From Begonia masoniana (lineage: Eukaryota; Streptophyta; Magnoliopsida; Cucurbitales; Begoniaceae): a stretch of DNA of 64,000 nucleotides. Under the pieces are notes generated by a model. The model was given only the letters and a program-made list of their open reading frames with translations, was not told where the DNA came from and made no database searches. A program made the position numbers and the translations under genes. Below are positions 1-10,179 of the stretch, one piece after another. The stretch's first letter is position 1; each line of letters opens with the position of its first letter. The stretch is taken from NCBI GenBank assembly GCA_022432975.1, contig CM039506.1:20773614-20837613 (forward strand). Reading direction: 5' to 3'.

Positions 1-231
1 CAAAACTTCTCGCTCGCGAAACGGACTTAAATTCTTTTATTTACAAAAACACCCTTAATTAGCAGAACCCAAAAACCTCGGCATTTTGGCTCCTCTTTTC
101 ATCCTATTATTCCTAAACCCTAAAATTCTCAGCGTCCAAATTCTAATGAAATAATCATTACATTAATAGCAAATTAACTCTGCTCAATAAATATCGGGAT
201 AATTACCTGACTGAAAATGATGGGTGTTACA
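1..231 (-). mobile_element. Tekay-type LTR, truncated by window edge
   Basis: The segment ends in GGGTGTTACA at 222-231, the terminus shared by the other minus-oriented Tekay-type LTRs here. The stretch near position 10-50 (gctcgc-aaac-gactt, then aaaaa-gcc) resembles 35360-35415 in element C1. Only the start of the LTR in its own orientation is present; the rest lies outside the window, so no target duplication can be tested. Confidence 0.6.
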
Positions 232-773
232 ACCTGGACACACACCAATCAGCACATGCAGCAACATGCACGTGCACAACATCAATAGGCACAAGCGCAT
301 CATCGTCAGGAGCACTACTTCATCAGGCAGCGCGCGAACGGGGCAACAGCTAGTGCGTGCAAGCAATAGGCTACCACCTGGGCGCGCACAACATCAGTGC
401 TGTGATGAGCGCACAAATGTGGGCGAGGCGCAAGCTGCTCCAACGGCTACTTTCTACACAACGGCTACATTTTATTTTCCTTTTCTGTTTTCTTCATCGA
501 TTGTTTCTGAGTCTTTATAAACACTTTCAGAACACTTTGTAATGGTTTTTTGGCCAATTTTCAAATTGAGAGAAGTTTATCTTCTTTGTTGGATTGTTCC
601 TCCATTTTCTGTTTTCTAGGTAACTTTGAATTGGTGAGTAATATCCGATTCTAAGCTCCCATTCGAGGCCTCTTCTTTTTGGTGCGTAATATCCAGAAGG
701 TAAGCTTCAAGGTGGTTCTTGATTTCGGTGTGTAATATCCAAAATTTAGAGCACCGATTGTCTCCAATCTTCG
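232..773. other. Flanking DNA with no supported gene, possibly an old LTR remnant
   Basis: This is the sequence into which element A inserted. It has short ORFs without recognisable domains, a TATA-like tctttataaac near 510-520, and a triplicated motif near its right end. The promoter-like layout would fit an old LTR, but no second copy is present in the window to prove it. Confidence 0.35.
633..740 (+). repeat. Three-fold GGTGNGTAATATCC motif
   Basis: The 14-base motif GGTGNGTAATATCC occurs at 633, 681 and 727, spaced 48 and 46 bases apart, with only the fifth base varying (A, C, T). The sequence between copies is much less similar. Function unknown. Confidence 0.6.
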
Positions 774-1662
774 TGATGCAAAACCTAAGATATTAGAGAT
801 CTTAGACCCAACACGCAATGCAGAATTCAAAGGGAATAATGTCTTTATTGATTCGAAAGAACAAGAAGAAGGAACTTGACCTCAATCGAAAAGTTAGCGA
901 TGGAGCCGAAGTCATCAGAAAAGTAGTTAGATCTGAACCAAACTCGTTGGTTGAACCTAAGCTATCAAGTTTGATCTTTTTAAGAATACACTTGAAGAAG
1001 ATCAAGTTCTAATCCAAGAACTTAAGAAGAGAATAATAAGGATCTCACCTCAAAGTAAAAGCTTCGAAAAAAATCAATTCATTTAAAAGTCCCCTAAATC
1101 TAATACAAGCCTCCCTTAAATAGGCAAAGATATAAATTTAATAAAGTAATAACATAATTAGAACTAATAAAATATCCTAATTAGACAATAGGAAAGTTTC
1201 TAAAAACAAGAAAAGAAAAATTGTGATTTGGAAAGTGGTGCAAATGGATGGCGATCGTAGAAATTAGGTTTAAGTAGCATGAATCCCGAGTTTAATTCAA
1301 ATTGTGGGCCTAGTCAAATGGTGTGGCACTTGTAAGAACTTTGAAGTTAAAACTCTTGGGCTAGAATAGTGCCACATTGGGTGACCACGTGGGAAGTCTT
1401 TATTTTTGACATATCTATTACGTTTTGGGCTTCGTTCTGGACTTCTTTTCCAATCGTTGCTTCTTCGACAACACTTGGTAATACTATGGCTCGTTGCACA
1501 TCTCGTGATGATTCATTTTATTGGATGTCTTTGATTGAAATTTGTAGTCTTTTGTTTATTTTCTTTATTCTTGATCTCGGCATTGGTCCTCCTATGTTCA
1601 TCAATGGATCTTGGCTCCCTATTGCTTCTTGATTGTCATTGGTTGCTCCTTTGACTACATTA
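774..1662 (-). repeat. Element A 3' LTR
   Basis: About 889 bp, closely matching 6321-7165 plus 38009-38057. It begins TGATG and ends ACATTA, where the other copy has ACATCA. It contains a 5S rRNA-like segment (1334-1400) and, on the minus strand, the C-terminal coding tail of the integrase. Confidence 0.85.
1334..1400 (+). other. 5S rRNA-like segment in element A 3' LTR
   Basis: The segment aligns with roughly nucleotides 45-110 of plant 5S rRNA. Shared blocks include AGAACT, AGTTAA, CTTGGGC, TAGT, TGGGTGACC and TGGGAAGTC, in the right order and spacing; by eye about three quarters of positions agree. These blocks cover the box A, intermediate element and box C region used by TFIIIA/pol III. 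The 5' third of 5S is not recognisable. A matching copy is in the other LTR at 6881-6947. Confidence 0.7.
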
Positions 1663-2727
1663 TTCCCTCCCTCCTTGAAAAGATTCGTCCTCGAATCTGC
1701 ATCAAACAAAGTAACGCTTACATTACCATATTCTCTCGGTAAGTCAATATTGTAAGCATTGTCGTTGATGCGTTCCAACACTTAAAATGGACCGTCTCCT
1801 CGCGGTTGTAACTTATTCTTTCTTCCATCTACAAATCTCTCCTTTTGTAGATGCACCCAAACCCAATCTCCAGATTCAAAAATGATTTCTTTTCTACTCT
1901 TGTTGGCTTGTCGTGCATAGTGCTCGTTCTTTTGTACGATGTTTTCCCGAAAATTTGCGTGTAACTCCCTTACAAATTCGTCTTTTCTTTTTCCATTTAA
2001 ATCAACCAATTCATTAGAAGGTAACGGTAATAAATCAAGCGGTGTAAGAGGGTTAAAGCCATACACAATTTCAAATGGTGAGTAAGAAGTAGTAGAATGA
2101 ACAACTCTATTGTCAGCGAACTCAACATGTGGCAAACAATTTTCACATTATTTTAAATTCTTAGAAATTATTGCTCTCAACAAAGTGAATAAAGTTCGAT
2201 TCACTACCTCGGTTTGTCCATCCGTTTGGAGGTGTGCCACGGTGAAAAACAACAATTTTGTACCTAGCTTATTCCATAAGGTTCTCCAAAAGTGACTTAG
2301 AAACTTCACATCTTTATCACTAACAATTGTTCTAGGTAATCCATGTACATGCACAATTTCTTTAAAAAATAAATCCGCTATATGTGTAGCATCATTAGTT
2401 TTAGAACATGCTATAACGTGTGCCATTTTACTAAATCGATTCACAACCACAAAAAACACTATCCTTACATCCTTGTGTTATTGGTAAACCTAACACAAAG
2501 TGCATAGAAACATCTGTCCAAGGGTGCTCAGGCACGGGTAAAGGACTATACAATCCATATGGTTTGATCTTTGACTTTGCCTTTCTACATTCAATGCATC
2601 TTTCACAAATAGTTATAACATCATGCTTCATTTTTTGCCAAAAGAAATGTTCTATCAAGACATTCAAAGTTTTGTCAATTCCGAAGTGTCCCATTAATCC
2701 TCCACCATGTGTTTCTCTAACAAGCAA
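1518..2727 (-). pseudogene. Element A integrase with CR-like C-terminal tail, broken
   Basis: Integrase would insert the cDNA into the chromosome. The zinc-binding part (GHFGIDKTL, then CERCIECRKAK) is at about 2600-2690, the core follows, and a GPF-type motif with VLERINDNAY lies near 1735-1795. The first catalytic Asp is changed: DVSMHFVLGLP instead of the usual SMDF. The second Asp (VSDKD) and the Glu (DGQTEVVNR) remain. Stops or frameshifts near 2150, 1782 and 2455 split the frame. The reading frame continues past the polypurine tract into the LTR and ends with a GGPMPRSRIKKI motif (about 1551-1592). This resembles the CR motif of CRM elements, where the integrase tail is also LTR-encoded. 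Confidence 0.75.
1663..1678 (-). other. Element A polypurine tract
   Basis: On the minus strand this reads CAAGGAGGGAGGGAA directly before the LTR. It is the expected primer for plus-strand DNA synthesis. Confidence 0.75.
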
Positions 2728-3875
2728 CTCACGTAATGAGCATTTAGGTATGCAAAGTTTATCTTTTTTAAATAAATACCCATCATGTCTATAATAATCA
2801 GCACATGCAACTTTTTCACAATCTCTCCATACAAGACAAAATCTATGTCTGATTCATACAAATCCTTAATAAATTCAAATCCTAACAATTGAAATTGTAG
2901 AGAAGTGATTAAAATGTACCTCCTTGACAATGCATCAGCGACTACATTGTCCTTACCTTTTTTGTAATGGATGACATATGGAAAGGTCTTGATGAATTCC
3001 ATCCATTTGGCATGTCTCTTGTGCAATTTACCTTGTGACTTTAGGTGCTTCAAACTCTCATGATCGGAATGAATAATAAACTCCTTGGGCCACAAGTAGT
3101 GTTGTCATGTTTGTAACGTCCTTACCAAAGCGTAGAGTTCCTTGTCATATGTTCGATAATTTAATGCCGCTCCAGTAAGCTTTTCACTTAAGTAAGCAAT
3201 CGGCTTCATTTCCTGCATCAAAACACCTCTAATTCCCTTTCCCGACATGTCACATTCGATTTTAAATGTTTTATCAAAATTTGGTAAAACTAGAAGGGGA
3301 GCATTAGTTAGTTTCTCTTTTAACAAATTAAAAATTTTTTCATGTACTTCGGTCTAGTTAAATGCAACATTCTTTTTAACTAATTCATTCATAAGTGCCG
3401 CAATAGTGCTAAAATCTCTCACAAATCTCCTATAAAAGCTAGCCAAGTCGTGAAAGTTATGTACCTCATTTGCGTTCTTTGGTGTGGGTCATTCCTTGAT
3501 TGCTCTTACCTTTTTCTCATCCACGGATACTCCCTTTGAGCTAACTACAAAACCGAGGAAAACTACCCATTCCATGAAAAAGGTACACTTTTTAAGATTA
3601 GCATACAATAGATTTGATTTTAACACACTAAATACGAATCTCAAATGCTTAACATGTTTGTCAAGTGACTTACTATACACCAAAATATCATCAAAGTAGA
3701 CCACAACAAATTTTCCAATAAATTGCCTTAAAACATGATTCATCAATCTCATAAACGTGCTCGGTGCATTAGATAGTCCAAACGGCATAACCAACCATTC
3801 ATAAAGATCATATTTTGTTTTAAAAGCTATTTTCCAATAACGCACTAGCCACATTTCTGCAACTTCCGCTATCAA
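2694..3875 (-). pseudogene. Element A reverse transcriptase and RNase H, broken
   Basis: The RT palm has [13 protein letters not shown] (near 3770) and the catalytic [11 protein letters not shown] (about 3671-3707). The RNase H region follows, with the catalytic [10 protein letters not shown] segment near 3240 and the DHESLKHLK / ADALSRR segments at 3060-2930. Frames are interrupted near 3490 and 3100. The RT fingers are missing: the frame at 3830-3880 passes directly from the protease active-site region into [11 protein letters not shown]. Element A therefore has an internal deletion between protease and mid-RT, and no working polymerase could be made. Confidence 0.8.
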
Positions 3876-5340
3876 TGATCATACTACATACCTTGTTGGT
3901 GACATGACACCTAGTATAAAAGATATTTTTCCTTTGGGCTTTGTCGTCGTCTTTCTTAATTTGTACACTTAAGGCTCTCCTTGTGACTAATAAATCTCCT
4001 TTGACCGGCTCTTCCACGTCTACATCACTACAATCTTTGAGTGATGGCATCTCGTTATCACTTAAACTCACATTTTCTATATTGTCATTCTCTAAGAAGA
4101 TCATCGCATGCTTATTTGGACAATTCGATGCGATGTGCCCAATTCTTTAGCATCGATAACACTTGACTTCTCTAGTTCGTGTTAGTGTTGGAACCTCGCT
4201 CTTTTCTTTCGGTGGGATGAAGTTATTAGCCACAATTTTCCCTTTGTGGTCCTCTCTCAGGTTTAGCTTCTCTCATTTCCAATTTGGTTTCCACGAACTA
4301 TTTGACGCCGTGTTTACCTTTGCACTTTTCTTGGCATTTAGTTATCATTCGATTTTGATCATCTTGTGTAGTAATTCCTCCATGTCCAAATAGTGTTGCA
4401 AATCTACTATGTTGGCAATCTCTCGATTAAGTCCTCCCACAAACCTTGCCATCGTGGCTTCTCCATCTTCATTAACGCCAGCTTTTATCATGGCCATCTC
4501 CATTTATTTATATTACTCCTCCACACTTTTATATCATTGAGTAAAGCCTTGAAGTTTCTGACACAAATCCCTATAATAATTGTGATGACCCCGATGTGTA
4601 AGTATGTGTACGATGGCTACACGAATCGGAACCCGGATTGTGGTACGTCCGCGCGGGCGAATCGGAAGGTGACGGGTCGTAAAAAGGGGGGTCGTCACAA
4701 TCCCACATCGCTTGGAGAAGTATATGGAAATGAAACATATGTAAAGAGACCCTCCTGAGATGATAAGACACGTTTTGGAGCACAATTGACAATGGATTCC
4801 ATAAGAACTCCGAAGTTAAAAGTGCTTCGGCGAGAGTAGTACCAGGTTGGGTGACCGACTGGGAAGTCCTCGCCAAACAAAGCCGTGAGGGGAGGATATT
4901 GGGCTACGGCCCAATCCCCAAAGGGACAATATCTTGCTGGAAAAAGGGGTCGTTACAATAATATGATGGCACGTACCTTTTTCTCATGATTGTTTTCACA
5001 CTTTCCCATGTGCAGATTGAGGTTTCTTCATTTCGTCTCCGAGTTTTGACTAGTTAATCCCACCAGATGCTAGCATAATCGGTGAACTCCATTGTGACCA
5101 ACCTAACCTTTTTTTCCTCCGTGTAGTTTTGATACTCGAGTAAAGAATCGACTTTCCTTTCCCATTCCAAAAAGGCTTCGGGATCACTTTTCCCTTGGAA
5201 GACTGGGATGTTGACCTTGATATCGCTAAGATCTTGATCCTCTCGATCGTTCCTATTGTATCTTTCCTTTCGGTTTGGCTTTTCATCGTGGTCATAGTAG
5301 TCGTCAAACTTTCATCCACGAGGATTTGTAGGTGACGGTA
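3820..5340 (-). pseudogene. Element A gag and protease remnant, interrupted by a Cassandra LTR
   Basis: The gag capsid part, in another frame than the longest ORF, reads NIPVFQGKSDPEAFLEWERK near 5150-5220. It continues on the far side of a Cassandra insertion (4576-4962) into the CYRC...GHIASNC zinc knuckle at about 4110-4170. The protease region follows with IIDSGSC (near 3870-3890) and is then cut off by the deletion into RT. Several frameshifts and stops are present. The ARFVGGLNREIA block (about 4420-4450) is the usual end of the gag capsid domain. Confidence 0.75.
4581..4957 (+). mobile_element. Cassandra-type solo LTR (TRIM) in element A gag
   Basis: A 377-bp unit runs from TGTGATGACC to GTCGTTACA, flanked by the 5-bp duplication ataat (4576-4580, 4958-4962). 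It carries a 5S rRNA-like core at about 4794-4873 (GGATTCC, AGAACTCCGAAGTTAA, GCGAGAGTAGTACCAGG, TGGGTGACC, GGGAAGTCCTCG). An LTR containing 5S sequence is the hallmark of Cassandra. Only one LTR is present, as expected after LTR-LTR recombination. Orientation is given by the 5S sense strand. Confidence 0.85.
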
Positions 5341-6306
5341 TCTCCAAAAGTTTTATCATTCGATTAAGAGCCTTGTATTAATCATGTATGGCCCTCACAA
5401 ACATCCTTATATCAATCTCATTCTTCTCTCCGCTCCTGATTCTGATTTTTTTTTAAATAAATAACGCAAATGGTAAATTGTGAAATTTGAATTTGAGAAA
5501 ATCTAAATGACTAAATTGAAATGCAGAAATTTAAATGACGGAATTGATATGCACAAATTTAAATGATTGAATTGAAATGCAGAAATTCAAATGACTAAAT
5601 TGAAATGCGGAAATTTAAATGACTGAATTGAAATATAGAAATTCAAATAACTGAATTGAAATGCAGAAATTTAAATAGATCTCTCCTCTCCCTCACGTGT
5701 TTACACTCGTTCAATGTCACTCCACTCATGTTTCACTCAAAATTTTGGCTTTTATAAGATAATCTCACACTCTTGCCTTTTACCACTCAATCTCTTCTTT
5801 AGGTTCTTAAAGTTAGAACCCAATTAAGATGCAATCTAACAAGTGCAACGTGACAATTTCAAACTTTTAAACTTAAAATCCAACTTTCGAGAATAGGTTA
5901 AAGTCAAACCACTAAAGGTGTTTGCTATAATCGATCTCCGGATATAACGTTTTGAGAAACTTGAATAGTTTCCGATTGTGAATCCTTGATATTAATGAGG
6001 TATTCTCGCGAATTTGTTTTTTTTTTGAATCTCGGCAAACTTGTAGAAATAGAAATCCAACTTGAGATTTGGATACTAGGGTTCGAGACAAGTAAAGATA
6101 TGTCTTTCTCGATTGGTCTTACAAAAGGAGTTTCTCGTTATTAACAAATGAAAGCTTTTCAATTTTTTTTTCTTTTCTTTTTTTTTTGAACTTTCAAATT
6201 TTTTTTTAACTAAAACAAAAGTAAAAGAATCAAAAGGTTTTGTGGAGAATAAACAAATAAAATAACGAGAACGATAAAGATAGCTTCCCTGAATCGAAGA
6301 ACCTTC
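5341..6306 (-). other. Element A 5' leader, non-coding
   Basis: AT-rich sequence between gag and the primer site with no supported ORF. It contains a 28-bp tandem repeat (5508-5675) and T-rich stretches around 6010-6230. Confidence 0.6.
5508..5675. repeat. 28-bp imperfect tandem repeat, about six copies
   Basis: The unit resembles GACTGAATTGAAATGCAG followed by AAATTTAAAT, repeated about six times with scattered substitutions, inside the leader of element A. Confidence 0.8.
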
Positions 6307-6318
6307 GCTCTGATACCA
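6307..6318 (-). other. Element A primer binding site (tRNA-Met type)
   Basis: The minus strand reads TGGTATCAGAGC, the complement of the initiator tRNA-Met 3' end, two bases from the LTR terminus at 6321. It fixes the element's orientation. Confidence 0.85.
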
Positions 6319-6320
6319 AA

Positions 6321-7165
6321 TGATGCGAAACCTAAGATATTAGAGATCTTAGACCCAACATGCAATGCGGAATTCAAAGGGAATAATGTCTTTATTGATT
6401 CGAAAGAACAAGAAAAAGAAACTTGACCTCAATCGAAAAGTTAGTGATGGAACCAAAGTTATCAGAAAAGTAGTTAGACCCGAACCAAACTCGGTGGTTG
6501 AACCTAAGCTATCAAGTTCTACCTTTTCAAGAATATACTTCAAAAATATCAAGTTCTAATCCAAGAACTTAAGAAGAGAATTATAAGGATCTCATCTCAA
6601 AGCAAAAGCTTCGTAAAAAATCAATTCATTCAAAAGTCCACAAAATCTGTTACAAACCTCCCTTAAATAGGAAAAGGTATAAATTTACTAAGGTAATAAC
6701 ATAATTACAACTAATAAAATATCCTAATTAGACAATAAGAAAGTTTCTAAAAACAAGAAAAAAAACTTTGTGATTTTGAAAGTGGTGCAAGTGGATGGTG
6801 ACCGCAGAAATTAGGTTTCAGTAGCATTAGCCCAAAGTTTAATTCAGATTGTGGGCCTAGTCCAATGGTGTGGCACTTGTAAGAACTTTGAAGTTAAAAC
6901 TCTTGGGCTAGAGTAGTGCCATATTGGGTGACCATGTGGGAAGTCTTTAATTTTTAGACATCTCTTACGTTTTGGGCTTCGTTATGGGCTTCTTTTACAA
7001 TCCTTGCTTATTCGTCAACACTTAATAATATTATGGTTCATTGCACTTCTTTTGATTATTCCTTTTCTTGGATGTCTTTAATTAAAATTTGTAGTCTTTT
7101 GTTTATTTTCTTTGTTCTTGATCTCGACATTGGTCCTCCTATGTTCATCAATGGAACTTGGCTCT
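6321..7165 (-). repeat. Element A 5' LTR, larger part
   Basis: It matches 774-1620 closely and breaks off after CTTGGCTC where element B inserted. The last five bases, gctct (7161-7165), are one copy of B's target duplication. The remaining LTR part is at 38009-38057. Confidence 0.85.
6881..6947 (+). other. 5S rRNA-like segment in element A 5' LTR
   Basis: Second copy of the 1334-1400 segment. It agrees slightly better with 5S (TAGAGTAGT intact). Its presence in both LTRs shows it was part of the element when A inserted. Confidence 0.7.
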
Positions 7166-8375
7166 TGACGTGCCTTGGGTTGCAATTAAAAGGAAAATTA
7201 GTAAAGTCCCAAACTTTAAATCATCTTCCTACTTATTACGTCTTTTCTTTTGTAGGTACAATTCATGGAAGGAATGCATAAAGGAGCACTTGAAGGAGTC
7301 ACCACTTAGCCCAATGGGAATTTGTCTTCCCGGGCCCTATCTTTGTAATTTTTATTTTTGAACTTATTTGGCATACATTTGCCTTTATTGTATGGATTAT
7401 ATAATTGCATCATGCATTAGATTGTGTTGTTAGGGTTAGATGTATGTTGGTGGATTATGGGTTGAGGAAATTCAACCAATTATTCAAAGAAAAAAGGCCT
7501 TCACAAGATCAAGCCCAAAGGAAGCCATGGCCCAAAGAAGAGCCCACATTTAAAGGTATGATTTTGCAGGTACAAGAGTTAGTGGCAACATGGATTGATG
7601 ATGTGGCAAGATTCTCTCCATTGATCCATTTAGGCATGACATTCATCTCCTCCCTAGGATGTGTTCTTGTTTGCCTTGATCTTGGCCATCCATCCTTTTT
7701 CATCCAAGGGCCGCCATTCATTCATCCTTATGGAGACCCTAATCCACCCTAGGATCTCTATAACAGTATGGCATTGGTGAATGTTTTACAACTTTTGCCC
7801 AAATCAATACACTACTATTTCCCTAATGTCCAAGGTGTTTCCTTTGGTGTTTTCCTTGGTTCTTTGAACCAAGTGGAGTAGCCCTCCATTATTAACTTAG
7901 CTTGGGTTGCTAAGTTAATTATTACTCATTCCCTCGCCTTCTCCATTGGGAGTTGGAGTTGAGGACGAAAATTCCGGCCTACGATGGTCGTTTTTCCTAC
8001 GAGAAAATCGTTCACTCGAGAGCTTAAACCGTAAGATCTCTCTATGAGTCCGCTAAGGGTATTTCCTTTACTTTCTTGCCATCACATTTTCACACACATC
8101 ACCCTTTAATTTTCGGCCATCAAACTCACACACTCTACATTTATTTTATTACATTTTTCTCTTCATTTTCATCTTGTATATCTTCACTATTTTACACACC
8201 CTCTCTTCATCTCTTTCCTTATTTTTCTTTTATCTGTTTTGCCCTCATTATCCACCATATATTCGGCCACTAGCACACACACCACTCTCCTCATTTACAC
8301 TACCACACAACCGAGCACTCTTCTTGAATATTTTGTGGGTTTGAACACAACCCTTTTCTAAGGGATTTTGTGTCA
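7166..8375 (+). repeat. Element B 5' LTR
   Basis: 1210 bp, matching 36754-38008 at high identity. It lacks a 45-base stretch present in the 3' LTR at about 37876-37920. The short ORFs in it (for example at 7405-7752) are repeated in the other LTR and show no known domain. Confidence 0.85.
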
Positions 8376-8377
8376 AG

Positions 8378-8390
8378 TGGTATCAGAGTC
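8378..8390 (+). other. Element B primer binding site (tRNA-Met type)
   Basis: TGGTATCAGAGTC begins two bases after the 5' LTR end. It fixes the plus orientation. Confidence 0.85.
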
Positions 8391-10179
8391 ACAAGGCTTC
8401 CCACGATGCGTTTTAGTTACCATGACAATAGTCAAAAATCGGCACAAACCGGGATAGCGGCTCGTTTTATTTTCTAGCATTTTTCCTTACTAATATTGTG
8501 CTAATTTGTGCTATTTTATTTTTATTACTTACTACCATTATTATTGTCATTTAAATGCTTAAAATATTTTGAAAAATATAGTATGCAATGTGTTAGAAGA
8601 TCGGCCAAGGTGAGCACTTTAAATCCCTCATTTTTCTTTTCGGTTTTATCTTCTTTATTCTCGGTTTTTCCCTTGTTTTGTTGCCTCGGTTTTTTCTTTA
8701 TTATTTTCTGTGTTTTAAGCCATGTTTTAGCACCTAGATATTGTCCATTAACTATATAAAAATTCTGAAATTTTTGGTGTTTAAAATTGGCGTAAAACTA
8801 ATTCTAAAAACCGGTTGTTGAAGTGTTATTCTCCTCGGATTTTGTTAGACTTTTGGCTCGGTTTCATGGTTATTTTTTGCCTTGATTTTTCTATGCTACT
8901 TTACTATGAATGAGCCACGAAATTTCATCTAAGATATGTGCTATTAACTTGTTTCAAAATCAGAATTAAATGATGCATAAATTGACCCTAAAATTTTAGC
9001 TATAAAATCGGTTCATTTATGTTGCTTTTCTTCTTGGTTTTGCATGTTATTCCTCTGATTTTTCTTGGCATCTTTTGATTATAATTGAACCATGTTTTGC
9101 ATCTAAATGTTGTTCCAATAACTAAAGATTAATTCTGAAATTTTGATGCATGAAAGTCGGCTCTAAATGTTTACTTAAAAATCGGATTCTACTTGTTGAA
9201 TGCATATTCGGTTTCTCGAGTATGTTCCTCTCGGATTTCCTTGTTAGTTTGCTTAATGTTTGCACTTGGATTTAGTTTATAATTCATCTATTAAATGCTG
9301 TAATTTAATTGCACAAAATTTGATTTACAAGGATGATTAATTTTCTAGCTAAAAATCAGCTATATTGAATATTATGCACTTAAAAAATTCTGCTCTATAT
9401 AACTTGAAATTTCAGCATATAATTCGTGATCTAATTGTATTAGTTGTTGGTTTTGAAGTTATTTTGTGATGACCCGAATGTGAACGTATGTGTACGACTG
9501 CGGGGCAAACCTCGGGTTGCGGGGTGGATGGATCCCGGACTCGAGTATAGGCGAATCCCGGGTCGTAAAGAGGGGGTCGTCACAATCCCACATCGCTTGG
9601 GAAAGTATATGGAAATGAAACATATGTAAAGAGACCCTCCCAACATAGCAAGATGCGTTTTGGAGCACAATTGGCAACGGATCCCATAAGAACTCCGAAG
9701 TTAAGAGTGCTTCGGCGAGAGCAATCCCAGGTTGGGTGACCTTCCGGGAAGTTCTCGCCAAACAAAGCCGTGAGGGGAGGATATTGGGGTACGGCCCAAT
9801 CCCCAGAGCGGACAATATCTTGCTGGGAAAAGGGGTCGTTACATATTTAGTTGCTATTAATATTATTTTGAGTGATTCTAATTAAAAGTCGATAACTTGA
9901 TTGAAATTGGTTAGACTTGTGATAATTGCACGAATTGAAATTTTATTTCTAAAACTAGTTATTGCTAAGTCATATTGAAACCTAAGTTGTTTAATGAATA
10001 CTAATTTTTAAATATTGATTGTGAGCATGATCCTTATTTTACTTTTGTCTTAGCTAGGAAACATTCCTTAGTACCTAAATTTTTTCCTAAGACAATTAAT
10101 CAAGATAATCATCTCACTAACTTTTGGGATAAAACAACTTAGTCAAGAACTTGAAATTTAAAAATTAAAATACTTAGAC
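8391..10179 (+). other. Element B leader, non-coding
   Basis: An AT-rich leader without a supported ORF, interrupted by a Cassandra-type LTR at 9465-9843. No other structure was recognised. Confidence 0.6.
9465..9843 (+). mobile_element. Cassandra-type solo LTR (TRIM) in element B leader
   Basis: A 379-bp unit runs from TGTGATGACC to GTCGTTACA, flanked by tattt (9460-9464, 9844-9848). The 5S-like core is at about 9679-9757 (GGATCCCATAAGAACTCCG, GTTAAGAGTGC, TGGGTGACC, GGGAAGTTCTCG). It is clearly the same family as 4581-4957. The GAGTAGTAC part is changed to GAGCAATCC, so the pol III control region is partly damaged. Confidence 0.87.

Noticed and set aside
4794..4873. Functional 5S rRNA gene
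   Set aside because: The 5S-like core is embedded in a Cassandra LTR with its own target duplication and carries substitutions; no 5S gene terminator or tandem 5S array is present.
7405..7752. 115-codon ORF, repeated at 36993-37340
   Set aside because: It lies in the LTRs of element B and is duplicated only for that reason; no domain is recognisable.
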